A stretch of 64,000 bases of DNA from Anaerolineales bacterium (GCA_020634855.1 JACKAU010000011.1:62001-126000), one strand, 5' to 3'; counted from the stretch's first letter, positions 19,848 through 28,867 are shown. Translations and numbers: made by a program. Notes: generated by a model from the sequence alone, not told the origin.

Positions 19848-20497
19848 TGTATGAGTTGGAACCGGACCATCGAGAAAAAGATTGGGCAGACTTGGGTGAC
19901 ATTGTCGGCCAACGCTACGATCGCAGGCTAGCGGGTGAAAGCGACGCTCGATCTAGCCTAAGTCTTGGCCGTTATTTGCAGGCATCGCGCCAAAATGCCG
20001 GTTTATCTGTGGCGGAATTGGCCCATCGAGCCAAAATCCCTACAGCCACGCTGCTGGCGTTAGAGCAAGGGCTTTTTGTGGCCGCCGACATTCAGCCTAA
20101 ATGGCTCAAGCGGTTGGCTGCTGCGCTGGGAGAAAATGTTGAAGATTTCCACATCATTTTGGGTTCTCAAGCCCATACCCGCCCCTCGATCATTCGCCAA
20201 TTCTGTGATTGGCCGCTCGGTTTCACCCAAAGACGTTCGACGAATAAATCTCGCTGGTCGCTTATGCCCATTTATGCTCTAGGATCAGCGCTAGTGATTT
20301 GCTTGGCTACCGTCACCTATATCAACTATGCCCTCTTTTCCTCGCCGTCCCAACCATCCGAACCAATCGATCCGTTTATTCATATCAGCTCCGAACGCCG
20401 GCTCAACATGGTCAAAGCCGAAATCCTATTTAAATATCAAGTTAACAGCTTGCGCCCCGATCAACCTGGAAACTCTATACATTCCTCTATCCAATAA
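19847..20497 (+). CDS. XRE-type HTH protein with a C-terminal membrane segment
   Basis: A 216-aa protein. Residues about 43-100 form a Cro/XRE or RodZ-like helix-turn-helix (LGRYLQASRQNAGLSVAELA, then LLALEQG). One transmembrane segment lies at about 141-165, followed by a short extracytoplasmic tail. Its start overlaps the stop of the sigma factor gene by one base. Anti-sigma factors often sit in exactly this position and topology, but this one lacks a recognisable zinc-binding anti-sigma domain and has a DNA-binding fold instead. It could be an unusual anti-sigma factor or a membrane-tethered co-regulator. Confidence 0.75.
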   Translation: MYELEPDHREKDWADLGDIVGQRYDRRLAGESDARSSLSLGRYLQASRQNAGLSVAELAHRAKIPTATLLALEQGLFVAADIQPKWLKRLAAALGENVEDFHIILGSQAHTRPSIIRQFCDWPLGFTQRRSTNKSRWSLMPIYALGSALVICLATVTYINYALFSSPSQPSEPIDPFIHISSERRLNMVKAEILFKYQVNSLRPDQPGNSIHSSIQ

Positions 20498-20941
20498 ACG
20501 CTTCCAACTCCACAAACTCCCCCACTCATTAACTCTACAAACTCATATACTCACATCACAAATAATTTGACCAGCCCTTAAAAACGTGGTAATCTCGGAA
20601 CCCACACTTATGGCGAATATATTTTTGACCAATACCAACACGCAACCAAATTGTAACACCTATCTCATATATGATTAATGTGACCTCATCGATAGGGTGG
20701 TTCTCTCTAAAGCTTTACCCATAATTGATAATGAAATCTAGGGATTAACCGGCTAGCAGAGGCGCTAAGCCAACGTAAACCTTATTTAAGATGAAAGTCG
20801 TAGTTGGCTAGTTAGCTGGCCCCGATCTATTTTTAGGAGGTGATACCCATAAAAGCCCTTAACGGGGATTGGAAAATGATCAATTGATTACCCAATATCT
20901 TAACGCTTTGTTCACTGACCTTAAGGAGGAGTAAATTAATT
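20498..20941. other. Long leader upstream of the transporter operon
   Basis: About 444 bp without a recognised gene. Weak promoter-like elements include TTGACC at 20567-20572 with TAATCT 17 bp downstream. AGGAGGTGAT at 20835-20844 is a near-perfect Shine-Dalgarno sequence with no suitable start codon just after it. The functional ribosome-binding site of the next gene (AAGGAGGAG) is at about 20922-20930. Confidence 0.45.
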
Positions 20942-22810
20942 ATGAAGCGAAACCTATTTTTATTTATTAGCGCCACCGTGGCCCTAATGTTAATGGCCGC
21001 CTGTGGCGCTGCTCAACCACAACCTGCCACTGAGTCCGAGCCGGCGCCGGCGACAGAAGAAGCAGCACCAGCAGCACCAGCAGAACCGGCTGAAGAGTCT
21101 GCTGAAACGACGGAAACCGAAGCTGAACCGGCCGAAGAAGCAGCCGAAAGCGCCGAGACGATGCGTGGCAGCGGCGATACCCTAAATATTCTCTATTGGC
21201 AGGCCGCCTCAACCCTGAACCCCTACCTCTCCGGCGGCACCAAAGATATTGAAGCCGCTTCTGTCATACTGGAACCGCTGGCCCGCTACGATGAAAACGG
21301 CAATATGGTTCCCTGGTTGGTCGAAGAAATCCCGACCGTTGAAAACGGCGGCGTAGCTGAAGACTTAACCAGCATCACCTGGAAAATTAAAGAGGGGATT
21401 CTTTGGTCTGACGGTACCCCCTTTACCGCCGAAGATGTGAAGTTTTCCGCCGAGTACTGCCTTAACGAAGAAATGGGCTGCAACGCCGTTTCTTACCTAA
21501 CCGATGTTGAAAGCGTGGAAGTGATTGATGATCTAACCGCCAAAATCAACTTCGGCGTTCCCAAGCCTTTCCCCTACGGGCCATTTGTGGGCGCCGAAAT
21601 CCCTGTTCTGCAAAAAGCGCAGTTTGAAGATTGCATGGGCGCCAAAGCCCAAGAATGTACCGAGCAGAACTTCGCCCCCATCGGCACCGGCGCCTACAAA
21701 GTGACCGATTTCAAGGCCAATGATGTGGTTGTTTACGAGATCAACGAAAATTACCGCGACCCGGACAAGCCGTACTTTAGCCAAGTTATCTTCAAAGGCG
21801 GCGGTGACGCTGCTGCCGCTGCCCGTTCAGTGCTGGAAACCGGCGAAATGGATTACGCCTGGAACCTGCAAATTGAGCCGCAAATTCTCGATAGTATGGC
21901 TGCGGCCGGTAAAGGGAAAGTCGTTACCGCTTACGGTACCTCTGTTGAGCGTCTGATGGTTAACTTCACCAACCCCGATCCGGCCCTGGGTGACTTGCGC
22001 TCGGTTTGGTCCGAAGCAGACCCCAACCCCCATCCATTCCTGACCGACCCGGTTGTGCGTCAGGCGCTATCGATGGCCATCGACCGTGAAGCGATTGCCA
22101 CTCAGCTTTACGGCGCCGGCGGCAAGCCGACCTGTAACGTGCTGCCGGCTCCGGAGGTTTACGCTTCAACGGCCAATGATGGCTGTCTAGTCCAAGATAT
22201 CGAAGGGGCCAACGCCCTGTTGGACGAAGCCGGTATTGTTGACTCCGACGGCGACGGTATTCGTGAAAAAGACGGCGTACCGCTGCAAATTCTGTATCAA
22301 ACCTCCACCAACTCCGTTCGCCAGAGCACTCAGGCCCTGGTCAAGCAGTGGTGGGAGCAAATTGGCGTTGGCAGCGAACTGCGTAACGTCGACGCCGGTG
22401 TTTTCTTCGGCGGCGACCCGTCCAGCCCCGATACCTTCCAAAAATTCTTCGCCGACATCGAAATGTACACCAACAACTTCAGCGGCACCGACCCCGAATC
22501 CTACATGGCCAACTGGCTCTGTTCAGAAATCCCCACCCCCGACAACCAGTGGATTGGCAACAATATGCCGCGCTGGTGTAACGCCGATTACGATGCCTTG
22601 GTGGCTCAAATGGCGGAAACGGCGGGCTTGGAAGACCGCGCCGAGTTAGCCAAGCAGATGAACGACATGCTGATGCAAAACTTCGTCATGATCCCGCTGG
22701 TTCACCGGGGTGACGTATCAGCCCACAGCGTTACCCTGGAAGGGGTTCGTATGAATACGTGGGACTCAGAACTGTGGAACATCGCCGACTGGACCCGCAC
22801 CGAACAGTAA
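20942..22810 (+). CDS. Peptide/nickel-type ABC transporter substrate-binding lipoprotein
   Basis: A 622-aa SBP family 5 (DppA/OppA-like) protein. A signal peptide with lipobox LMAAC places the lipidated cysteine at C21. An Ala/Glu/Pro-rich linker (about 24-75) separates it from the binding domain, which contains the family pattern WKIKEGILWSDGTPFTAEDV and, further on, VRQALSMAIDREAI. It captures oligopeptides or related solutes outside the membrane and hands them to the permeases encoded next. A perfect 34-bp palindrome separates it from the first permease. The M20 amidohydrolase downstream suggests N-acyl amino acids or peptides as cargo. Confidence 0.92.
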   Translation: MKRNLFLFISATVALMLMAACGAAQPQPATESEPAPATEEAAPAAPAEPAEESAETTETEAEPAEEAAESAETMRGSGDTLNILYWQAASTLNPYLSGGTKDIEAASVILEPLARYDENGNMVPWLVEEIPTVENGGVAEDLTSITWKIKEGILWSDGTPFTAEDVKFSAEYCLNEEMGCNAVSYLTDVESVEVIDDLTAKINFGVPKPFPYGPFVGAEIPVLQKAQFEDCMGAKAQECTEQNFAPIGTGAYKVTDFKANDVVVYEINENYRDPDKPYFSQVIFKGGGDAAAAARSVLETGEMDYAWNLQIEPQILDSMAAAGKGKVVTAYGTSVERLMVNFTNPDPALGDLRSVWSEADPNPHPFLTDPVVRQALSMAIDREAIATQLYGAGGKPTCNVLPAPEVYASTANDGCLVQDIEGANALLDEAGIVDSDGDGIREKDGVPLQILYQTSTNSVRQSTQALVKQWWEQIGVGSELRNVDAGVFFGGDPSSPDTFQKFFADIEMYTNNFSGTDPESYMANWLCSEIPTPDNQWIGNNMPRWCNADYDALVAQMAETAGLEDRAELAKQMNDMLMQNFVMIPLVHRGDVSAHSVTLEGVRMNTWDSELWNIADWTRTEQ

Positions 22811-22832
22811 CGGTACAATAGTAGAAAGGAAC

Positions 22833-22866
22833 AAAATGGACTGTGGCCTAGGCCACAGTCCATTTT
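22833..22866 (+). terminator. Perfect 34-bp palindrome inside the transporter operon
   Basis: AAAATGGACTGTGGCCT is followed immediately by its exact reverse complement. In RNA this gives a 16-bp stem ending in UUUU, 22 bp after the SBP stop and 13 bp before the permease start. It is a likely partial terminator or 3'-end stabiliser that keeps SBP mRNA in excess over permease mRNA. Confidence 0.75.
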
Positions 22867-22879
22867 ATAAGGTGAGACT

Positions 22880-23893
22880 ATGGGTAGATATTTAATTCGC
22901 CGTCTCTTAACCGCTATCCCCACGCTAATAGCCATCAGCTTTGTTATATTTGCCATTCTCGATCTGGCGCCCAGCGACCCGACCGGCAACCTGCCGTTGA
23001 CCATCCCCCCTGAAGTCAAACAGCAAATCCGCGAGTCGCTGGGCTTGGGCCAACCCTTTCACATCCGCTATTTGAAATGGATGCAACAGTTCTTTATCAC
23101 CGAACCACTCAACATTTTAGAAGAAACGACCGGCATCACCATCGGCGACTCTGAAAGTCGCTTCCGCCTGCGTTCGTGGCAGACGCGAGGCCCGGTTATC
23201 GATTTGATCGTTGAACGGATGCCTCAAACGCTGTGGGTGGTCGGCCTGGCCTATCTGGTCTCTGTCATTATTGCCATTCCACTGGGAGTCATCTCGGCCG
23301 TCAAGCAATATTCCTGGGTCGATCAGGCCGGTACCATTTTTTCGATGATCGGCTTCTCAGTGCCAACCTTTTTTACCGGCCTGCTGGCCATCATCATTTT
23401 TAGCGTCCATCTGGGCTGGTTTCCCTCATTTTATGACACCACCCACCAAGTCACCGATTGGGAGAGCTTTGTCTTCCAAATCAAGCAGATTATCTTGCCG
23501 GTCAGCGTACTGGCCCTGTTCCAAACGGCCACCCTCAACCGCTTTACTCGCTCCTCCGTCCTCGATAATCTGCCTCAAGATTATGTGCGTACCGTCAGAG
23601 CCAAGGGATTTAGGGAATATTATGTGATACTGGTTCACGTTCTCCGCAACAGCCTGATCCCGGTCGTAACCCTGGTGGCGCTCGGTATCCCCACCATCTT
23701 TGGCGGAGCCATCATCACCGAGCAAATTTTCCGCATCAACGGGCTGGGGGCGCTGCTGATTATCGCCATTCAGGGCAGCGATATTCCGGTAGTGCAAAGC
23801 CTGACCTTTATCTTTGCCGTGCTAATTGTGCTATTCAACCTGATTGCCGACGTGATCTATGGCTTTCTTGATCCACGCATCCATTATAACTAA
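22880..23893 (+). CDS. ABC transporter permease, DppB/OppB type
   Basis: A 337-aa inner-membrane permease. The N-terminal MGRYLIRRLLTAIPTLIAI segment and the long first extracytoplasmic loop are typical of DppB. About six transmembrane helices follow. The ATPase-contacting EAA-like loop reads DYVRTVRAKG near residue 234. It pairs with the DppC-type permease 36 bp downstream to form the channel. No cognate ATPase gene occurs in the window, so it must share ATPases encoded elsewhere. Confidence 0.93.
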   Translation: MGRYLIRRLLTAIPTLIAISFVIFAILDLAPSDPTGNLPLTIPPEVKQQIRESLGLGQPFHIRYLKWMQQFFITEPLNILEETTGITIGDSESRFRLRSWQTRGPVIDLIVERMPQTLWVVGLAYLVSVIIAIPLGVISAVKQYSWVDQAGTIFSMIGFSVPTFFTGLLAIIIFSVHLGWFPSFYDTTHQVTDWESFVFQIKQIILPVSVLALFQTATLNRFTRSSVLDNLPQDYVRTVRAKGFREYYVILVHVLRNSLIPVVTLVALGIPTIFGGAIITEQIFRINGLGALLIIAIQGSDIPVVQSLTFIFAVLIVLFNLIADVIYGFLDPRIHYN

Positions 23894-23929
23894 AATAAAC
23901 GCCTCAACTGTAACCCAAAGGGGATTACT

Positions 23930-24886
23930 ATGACTGCCCAATCAGAAGCAATGGCCTTACCCGTAACCACCCGCAAACAACGCACGTTGTGGGGGGATGT
24001 TTGGGTTCAATTTCGCAAACATAAACTGGCGATGTTTGGTTTAGTCGTCATTGTCCTCATCGTGGTAAGTGTCATGATTGGCCCTATGATTTATACCCGT
24101 GATCCGGAATACATCGATTTTTCAGTAGCCAACCAAGCGCCCAGTCTGCAATATCCCTTTGGCACCGATAACTTGGGCCGCGATGGGTTGTCCCGAAATT
24201 TGCACGGCGGGCGCATTTCGATTGCTGTCGGTGTGGTGGCGATGCTCATCTCCATGTTTGTCGGCTCATTGATTGGGGCGCTGTCAGGCTACTATTCTAA
24301 GCTCGATGGCCCGCTGATGCGCTTTACCGATATGATGCTAGCCCTGCCGCTGCTGCCCCTGCTGCTGGTCATCATCTTGCTCTTTCGTGACACCTTGCGG
24401 GCGACGTTTGGCCCGGAAACCGGCATTTTCCTGCTGATTGTGTTTGTCATCGGCATTCTCAACTGGATGCCCACCGCCCGCGTTGTACGCGGCTCAGTCT
24501 TGTCGGTCAAAGAAAAAGAATTCATTGAAGCGGCCATTAGCATTGGCACCAATGAGAACACGGTTCTGCTCAAACACGTGTTTCCCAATGTACTCAGTCC
24601 CATCATTGTTGCGGCGACGCTCAGTATCGCCAACGCCATCATCACCGAGTCGGCCCTCTCCTTCTTAGGTCTCGGCTTTCCTTCGGACGTACCCACCTGG
24701 GGTCGGCTGCTATACGATGGCAAAGACTTTATGACCTTTACCCCCTGGGTTGTGATTTTCCCCGGGCTCTTTATCTCCTTCACCGTATTGGGGATTAATT
24801 TTATGGGCGACGGTCTGCGCGACGCGCTCGACCCCAAATTGAGAGAGAATGACGCCGCTTGTCAATCGCACCTTAAATATCAATAA
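23930..24886 (+). CDS. ABC transporter permease, DppC/OppC type
   Basis: A 318-aa inner-membrane permease with the OppC_N segment (about 25-75, HKLAMFGLVVIV) and the signature FGTDNLGRDGLSR. About six helices and the ATPase-contacting loop EAAISIGTNEN follow. It is the heterodimer partner of the upstream permease. The C-terminus ends LDPKLREND plus a short non-conserved tail. The usual DppD/DppF ATPases do not follow; the next gene is an amidohydrolase. Confidence 0.93.
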   Translation: MTAQSEAMALPVTTRKQRTLWGDVWVQFRKHKLAMFGLVVIVLIVVSVMIGPMIYTRDPEYIDFSVANQAPSLQYPFGTDNLGRDGLSRNLHGGRISIAVGVVAMLISMFVGSLIGALSGYYSKLDGPLMRFTDMMLALPLLPLLLVIILLFRDTLRATFGPETGIFLLIVFVIGILNWMPTARVVRGSVLSVKEKEFIEAAISIGTNENTVLLKHVFPNVLSPIIVAATLSIANAIITESALSFLGLGFPSDVPTWGRLLYDGKDFMTFTPWVVIFPGLFISFTVLGINFMGDGLRDALDPKLRENDAACQSHLKYQ

Positions 24887-24992
24887 AGCACCAAATCCAA
24901 AATCACGAGTGTGCAAAGAATCTCCCATCTCCTAATCTCCTGACACGAACAACAGAGTTGCAGTTTCCACCAAGACGATATCATCATAAAAA

Positions 24993-25012
24993 AGTCAAAC
25001 TTTGACGCTCCA
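24993..25012. repeat. Degenerate copy of the GGAGCGACAAAG palindromic repeat
   Basis: GTCAAACTTTGACGCTCC resembles the right half of the elements at 26990, 30687 and 53215. It lies 35 bp upstream of the M20 gene. Confidence 0.45.
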
Positions 25013-25047
25013 AGGGGTTTTTACTTTTACAGGAGTCACACAACACC

Positions 25048-26247
25048 ATGCTCGACAAAGCCAAATCCCTATCCCCCGAACTCATTCGCCTGCGCCGCGA
25101 CATCCACGCCCACCCCGAATTGAGTTTCCAAGAAGTACGCACCTCCCAACTGGTGGCCGACACGCTGCACGAGATCGGCGGCATCACCGTCAAAACCGGC
25201 GTCGGTAAGACCGGCGTTGTGGGCGAACTGAGCAGCGGCGACGGCCCCACCATCGCCATCCGAGCCGATATGGACGCCCTGCCCATTTTAGAAAAGACCG
25301 GCGCGGCCTACGCCTCTACCAACGACGGCGTGATGCACGCCTGCGGCCACGATGCCCACACCGCCATGCTGCTGGGCGTAGCCCACCTGCTCAAAGACAG
25401 CTTCACCACCGACGGCCTTAAAGGCACGGTTCGCTTTCTTTTCCAACCGTCTGAAGAGAACAACGACAGCCAGGGTCTCAGCGGTGCGCCCCGCATGATC
25501 GAAGACGGCGCGATGGCCGGCGTTGATACCGTCATCGCGCTGCATGTGGATTCGACCCGCCCCAGCGGGCAAATTTGCGCCCCCGGTGGCTGGGGTTCGG
25601 CAGCCGTTGATAGATTTGAAGCCTGGATTACCGGCACCGGCGGGCATGGTGCGTATCCTCACGAAACCATCGATCCGCTGTGGCTGCTCGGCCCGGTCAT
25701 GTCAGCCCTGCACGGGATTGTCGCTCGACGGATTAACCCGATGCAGCCGGCGGTGCTGAGTCTGGGGCAGGTCCACGGCGGCACGGCCAGCAACATCATT
25801 CCCCCAGAGGTTTACCTCGAAGGCACGCTGCGCAGCCTCGATCCCGATGTTCGCCAAACGTTGTTGGCCGAGGTGGATCGAGCGCTGTCGATTGTGCGTC
25901 CGCTTGGCGGCGATTACCGGCTCAAAGTGTGGCACGGCTACCCCGCCGGCTGGAACGATCCGCAAGTGGCCGGCTGGCTGCAAACCGTGGCCGGCGAAAT
26001 GGTGGGAACGGGCAACGTCACTGAAGAGAACATGGGCATGGGCGCAGAGGATTTTGCTTATATGTGCCAAGAAGCGCCTGGGGCAATGTTTCAATTAGGC
26101 GCGGCCTTGCCGGACGGCGTCGAGCGCGCCCATCACACTAACATCTTTGACATCGATGAGAATGTACTGCCCCTCGGCGCGGCCGTTTTAGCCGAAACTG
26201 CCCGCCGCTTCCTGGTTGGCGATCTCAAACTGGCTAAGGATAACTAA
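25048..26247 (+). CDS. M20 family metallo-amidohydrolase
   Basis: A 399-aa enzyme of the M20D group (hippurate hydrolase, IAA-amino-acid hydrolase, N-acyl amino acid amidohydrolase). Metal-binding signatures include ADMDALP, HACGHDAHTAMLLG and QPSEE; a dimerisation domain lies at about 185-295. It should hydrolyse an N-acyl or peptide amide bond in the cytoplasm. Its position after the peptide transporter suggests it processes imported cargo. An AGGAG ribosome-binding site precedes the ATG. The exact substrate cannot be inferred. Confidence 0.9.
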   Translation: MLDKAKSLSPELIRLRRDIHAHPELSFQEVRTSQLVADTLHEIGGITVKTGVGKTGVVGELSSGDGPTIAIRADMDALPILEKTGAAYASTNDGVMHACGHDAHTAMLLGVAHLLKDSFTTDGLKGTVRFLFQPSEENNDSQGLSGAPRMIEDGAMAGVDTVIALHVDSTRPSGQICAPGGWGSAAVDRFEAWITGTGGHGAYPHETIDPLWLLGPVMSALHGIVARRINPMQPAVLSLGQVHGGTASNIIPPEVYLEGTLRSLDPDVRQTLLAEVDRALSIVRPLGGDYRLKVWHGYPAGWNDPQVAGWLQTVAGEMVGTGNVTEENMGMGAEDFAYMCQEAPGAMFQLGAALPDGVERAHHTNIFDIDENVLPLGAAVLAETARRFLVGDLKLAKDN

Positions 26248-26248
26248 T

Positions 26249-26977
26249 TTGACCGGCTTCTTCATTATGACCGCCGTGGTCATCTTCATCATTGGGCTGG
26301 CTAAAGGCGGATTGGGCGGCACGTTAGGCGTATTAGCCACCCCCTTGATGAGCCTGGTCATGCCCGCCGATCAGGTTATCGGGCTACTGCTGCCGATCCT
26401 CATCATCGCCGACATCTTTGCGGTCTACTCGCACTGGCTGCATTGGGATACGAAATTAGTGTTGCTACTCATCCCCGGGGCTATCGTCGGGATGCTGATT
26501 GCCTCGTTTTTCATTGCCGGCATCTCGCCGGAGGTACTCCGGCGGGGCATCGGCGTGGTGGTACTGCTGTTTGTGATTTACAAGCTGCTGGAGCAGCGCA
26601 TTATGCGGGGCAACTATACTCCGCGCGGCTGGCATGGGTTTGTGGCCGGGGGCGTCGGCGGTATCTCCTCCACCCTGGCCCATACCGGCGGCCCGCCGAT
26701 TGCCATCTACCTGTTGATGCAGGACATCACGCCCCGCGTCTTTGTCGCCACCTCGGCCCTCTTCTTCGCCGTCCTGAACTGGCTCAAAGTGCCGTCTTAC
26801 TATTACCTCGGCCTGTTCGATTTCAACCTACTGTGGCAAGTCGCCTGGCTGCTGCCTCTGCTGCCGTTGAGCGTCTGGATCGGTAAACTCTTGGCGACTA
26901 AAGTCAACAAAGTCCTGTTCGACCGCATCATTATCGGCCTGCTGGCCCTAACCGCGCTATTCTTGTTGTTTGAATAA
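26249..26977 (+). CDS. TauE/SafE family membrane permease
   Basis: About 242 aa with seven to eight hydrophobic segments. The N-terminal pattern GLAKGGLGGTLGVLATPL and the mid-protein GGVGGISSTLAHTGGPPIA are the two related halves characteristic of TauE/SafE exporters of sulfite, sulfoacetate or other organic anions. Translation probably starts at TTG 26249, one base after the preceding stop codon, or at ATG 26267; a further upstream in-frame start would overlap the amidohydrolase and is less likely. It may export a product of the amidohydrolase reaction. Confidence 0.85.
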   Translation: MTGFFIMTAVVIFIIGLAKGGLGGTLGVLATPLMSLVMPADQVIGLLLPILIIADIFAVYSHWLHWDTKLVLLLIPGAIVGMLIASFFIAGISPEVLRRGIGVVVLLFVIYKLLEQRIMRGNYTPRGWHGFVAGGVGGISSTLAHTGGPPIAIYLLMQDITPRVFVATSALFFAVLNWLKVPSYYYLGLFDFNLLWQVAWLLPLLPLSVWIGKLLATKVNKVLFDRIIIGLLALTALFLLFE

Positions 26978-26989
26978 TCCTAAACCTCA

Positions 26990-27106
26990 CGGAGCGACAA
27001 AGCTCGCTTTGTCATACTTTACGGAGCGACAAAGCTCGCTTTGTCATACTTTATGGAGCGACAAAGCTTGCTTTGTCATACTCGATCAAAGCAAGCTTTG
27101 ATGCTC
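26990..27106. repeat. Cluster of four palindromic GGAGCGACAAAG repeats
   Basis: Three tandem copies of GGAGCGACAAAGC(T/C)(T/C)GCTTTGTC followed by ATACTTTA-like spacers, then one inverted half ending GCTTTGATGCTCC. Each copy contains the palindrome CAAAGCTTGCTTTG, or a variant. Related elements lie at 30687-30739 and 53215-53272. All copies are intergenic. Confidence 0.8.
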
Positions 27107-27158
27107 CAGACAAGCCATCTTACAACATCGCCTCTCGCCCGTTGATCGCCCCAATGGT

Positions 27159-27364
27159 TTACCTCACAATATTCGCTGCCTGCGCCACAATATCGGCCAC
27201 CAATTCAGCCGCCGGTTTGCCGGTTCCCAACGGCGATCCCTGCCCCGCCCACAGCGACATAAACTCCGGTCGACCCTGTTGGGCGGCGGCTCGCCGGCCA
27301 TCGGCGCTTGAATGATGGGATAGGTGATCCCTAACAATTTGGTCAGTGCTGTCTGATACCACAT
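27159..27364 (-). pseudogene. Nitronate monooxygenase relic with internal deletion
   Basis: The minus strand begins MWYQTALTKLLGITYPIIQA and continues PMAGE, the N-terminus of a 2-nitropropane dioxygenase/nitronate monooxygenase. After about 24 codons the homology jumps, with a frame change, to RPEFMSLWAGQG and PAAELVADIVAQA, the C-terminal end of the same family, then a stop. Roughly 250 central codons are missing, including the FMN and catalytic regions. The junction lies near 27290-27305 in GC-rich sequence. The gene cannot encode an active enzyme. It is divergent from the LysR gene, its probable former regulator. Confidence 0.8.
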
Positions 27365-27553
27365 ATACTTCTCCTCTTTGTAAAATAGTTGGATGGTTAG
27401 TTAGTTGGTTGGTTGGTTGGTTGGTTACTAACCCGCTATCCATCCATCCATCCAACCTTTCTTTTTATAATGAGCATATCACACTTAAAATATCATTTCC
27501 AACAATTAGAAATGATGAAATGCTTCACTTTTTATGATAACAGAGAGGTAACC

Positions 27554-28447
27554 GTGGATATCAACGCTTTGCGAATATTTAAAGCCGTCGCCGAAGAAGA
27601 GAGCGTTTCTAAGGCCGCTTGCAAGCTGGATTACGTTCAATCGAATGTCACGGCGCGGGTTAAACAGTTAGAGGATGAGTTGGACAGCCCGCTCTTCTAC
27701 CGCAAAACCCGAGGCATGGCGCTGACCCCGGCGGGCCAAACCCTGTTTGACTATGCGGAGCGGATCTTACATCTGGTTGCGGAAGCCGAAAAGGCGGTTC
27801 AAGACAACGGCGAGGTTAAAGGCAAATTGGCCATCGGATCAATGGAGTCAACCGCAGCTGTGCGCCTACCATCGATCTTGGCCTGCTACCACCAAGCCTA
27901 TCCCAAAGTTGATCTAATGCTAAAAACCGGCACCAGCGAGGAGTTACAGTTCGCGGTTCTTGAGTATAAGGTCGAAGGGGCTTTCGTGGCCGGCTCAGTC
28001 GAACACGCCGAGATCGTGCAGACGCCGGTTTTTGAGGAAGAACTTGTCTTTGTGACCGAACCGAATATTGAGTCGCTTAAGGCGCTCAATGGCGTCACCC
28101 TGCTGGTCTTTCGCCAGGGTTGTACCTACCGGACGCAGTTAGAACATCTGCTGCGGGCCAACGGGATGCTGCCGTATAAGATTATGGAATTCGGCTCATT
28201 AGAGGCCATTTTGGGCTGCGTCGCCGCCGGGATGGGTATTACGCTGTTTCCCCGCTCCGTAGTGACCGGGTTGAATTATGCTAATCTTCTTCGCCTCCAT
28301 GAAACCCCTAAACCTTTTGGACATGTGCCTACCATGTTTATTCGGCGCAAAGATGCCATCGAAACCAAAGCGATGGCGGCTTTTTTGGAAACAGTCTTAG
28401 AGAGGGGGCGACAAAACCGGCCGCATAGCAACGAGGATAAAATATAG
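27554..28447 (+). CDS. LysR family transcriptional regulator
   Basis: About 297 aa from a GTG start preceded by AGAGAGGT. The N-terminal winged helix-turn-helix (about 1-60) contains NALRIFKAVAEEESVSKAA and LYRKTRG-like LFYRKTRGMALTPAG. An effector-binding domain covers about 88-290. A longer open frame extends upstream into simple GGTTGG repeats and is unlikely to be translated. LysR regulators usually control a divergent gene; here that neighbour is the decayed nitronate monooxygenase, so its present target may be elsewhere. Confidence 0.88.
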   Translation: MDINALRIFKAVAEEESVSKAACKLDYVQSNVTARVKQLEDELDSPLFYRKTRGMALTPAGQTLFDYAERILHLVAEAEKAVQDNGEVKGKLAIGSMESTAAVRLPSILACYHQAYPKVDLMLKTGTSEELQFAVLEYKVEGAFVAGSVEHAEIVQTPVFEEELVFVTEPNIESLKALNGVTLLVFRQGCTYRTQLEHLLRANGMLPYKIMEFGSLEAILGCVAAGMGITLFPRSVVTGLNYANLLRLHETPKPFGHVPTMFIRRKDAIETKAMAAFLETVLERGRQNRPHSNEDKI

Positions 28448-28487
28448 TAGGATACGTCGAGGTTGATTAATTCTCATTCCTTGACCG

Positions 28488-28790
28488 GCCAATCAGCCGG
28501 CCCGCTGTATCGGGTCGAAGGGATCACCGGCGAATCGAATGGTCCGCCGTATCCGGTCGAACGATTCACCGGCGAATCAAACGGTCCGCCGTATCCGGTC
28601 GAACGATTCACCGTGAATCAAACGGTCCGCCGTATCCGGTCGAACGATTCACCGGCGAATCAAACGGGCCGCCGTATCGGGTCAAGCGATTCACCGTGAA
28701 TCAAACGGGCCGATGTATCGGGTCGAACGATTCACCGTGAATCACCTGGTTCGATGTATCGGACCGAATGAATCACCGATGAATCACATG
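28488..28790. repeat. Minisatellite of about seven 41/42-bp units
   Basis: The unit contains CCGCCGTATCCGGTCGAACG then ATTCACCGGCGAATCAAAC (42 bp), with a shorter variant ACCGTGAATC (41 bp). The first copies are near-identical; the last ones diverge (CGATGTATCGG, CACCTGG). In one frame the 42-bp units would encode a 14-residue repeat such as GPPYPVERFTGESN, but 41-bp units break the frame. The array lies between the LysR stop and a truncated pth2. Confidence 0.85.
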
Positions 28791-28867
28791 GCCGCTAGCG
28801 TCGGACGGCCTGATCGAGCTATCAATCGGTTGGTCGGAGCTGAAGGACGGTTTGATCGACTGATCGA

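Noticed and set aside
27164..27455. Two overlapping minus-strand ORFs as independent small genes
   Set aside because: Each carries one end of the same nitronate monooxygenase family, so together they are one deleted gene.
28488..28790. Possible CRISPR array
   Set aside because: Units are contiguous with no unique spacers, no cas genes are near, and the unit is a plain tandem repeat.
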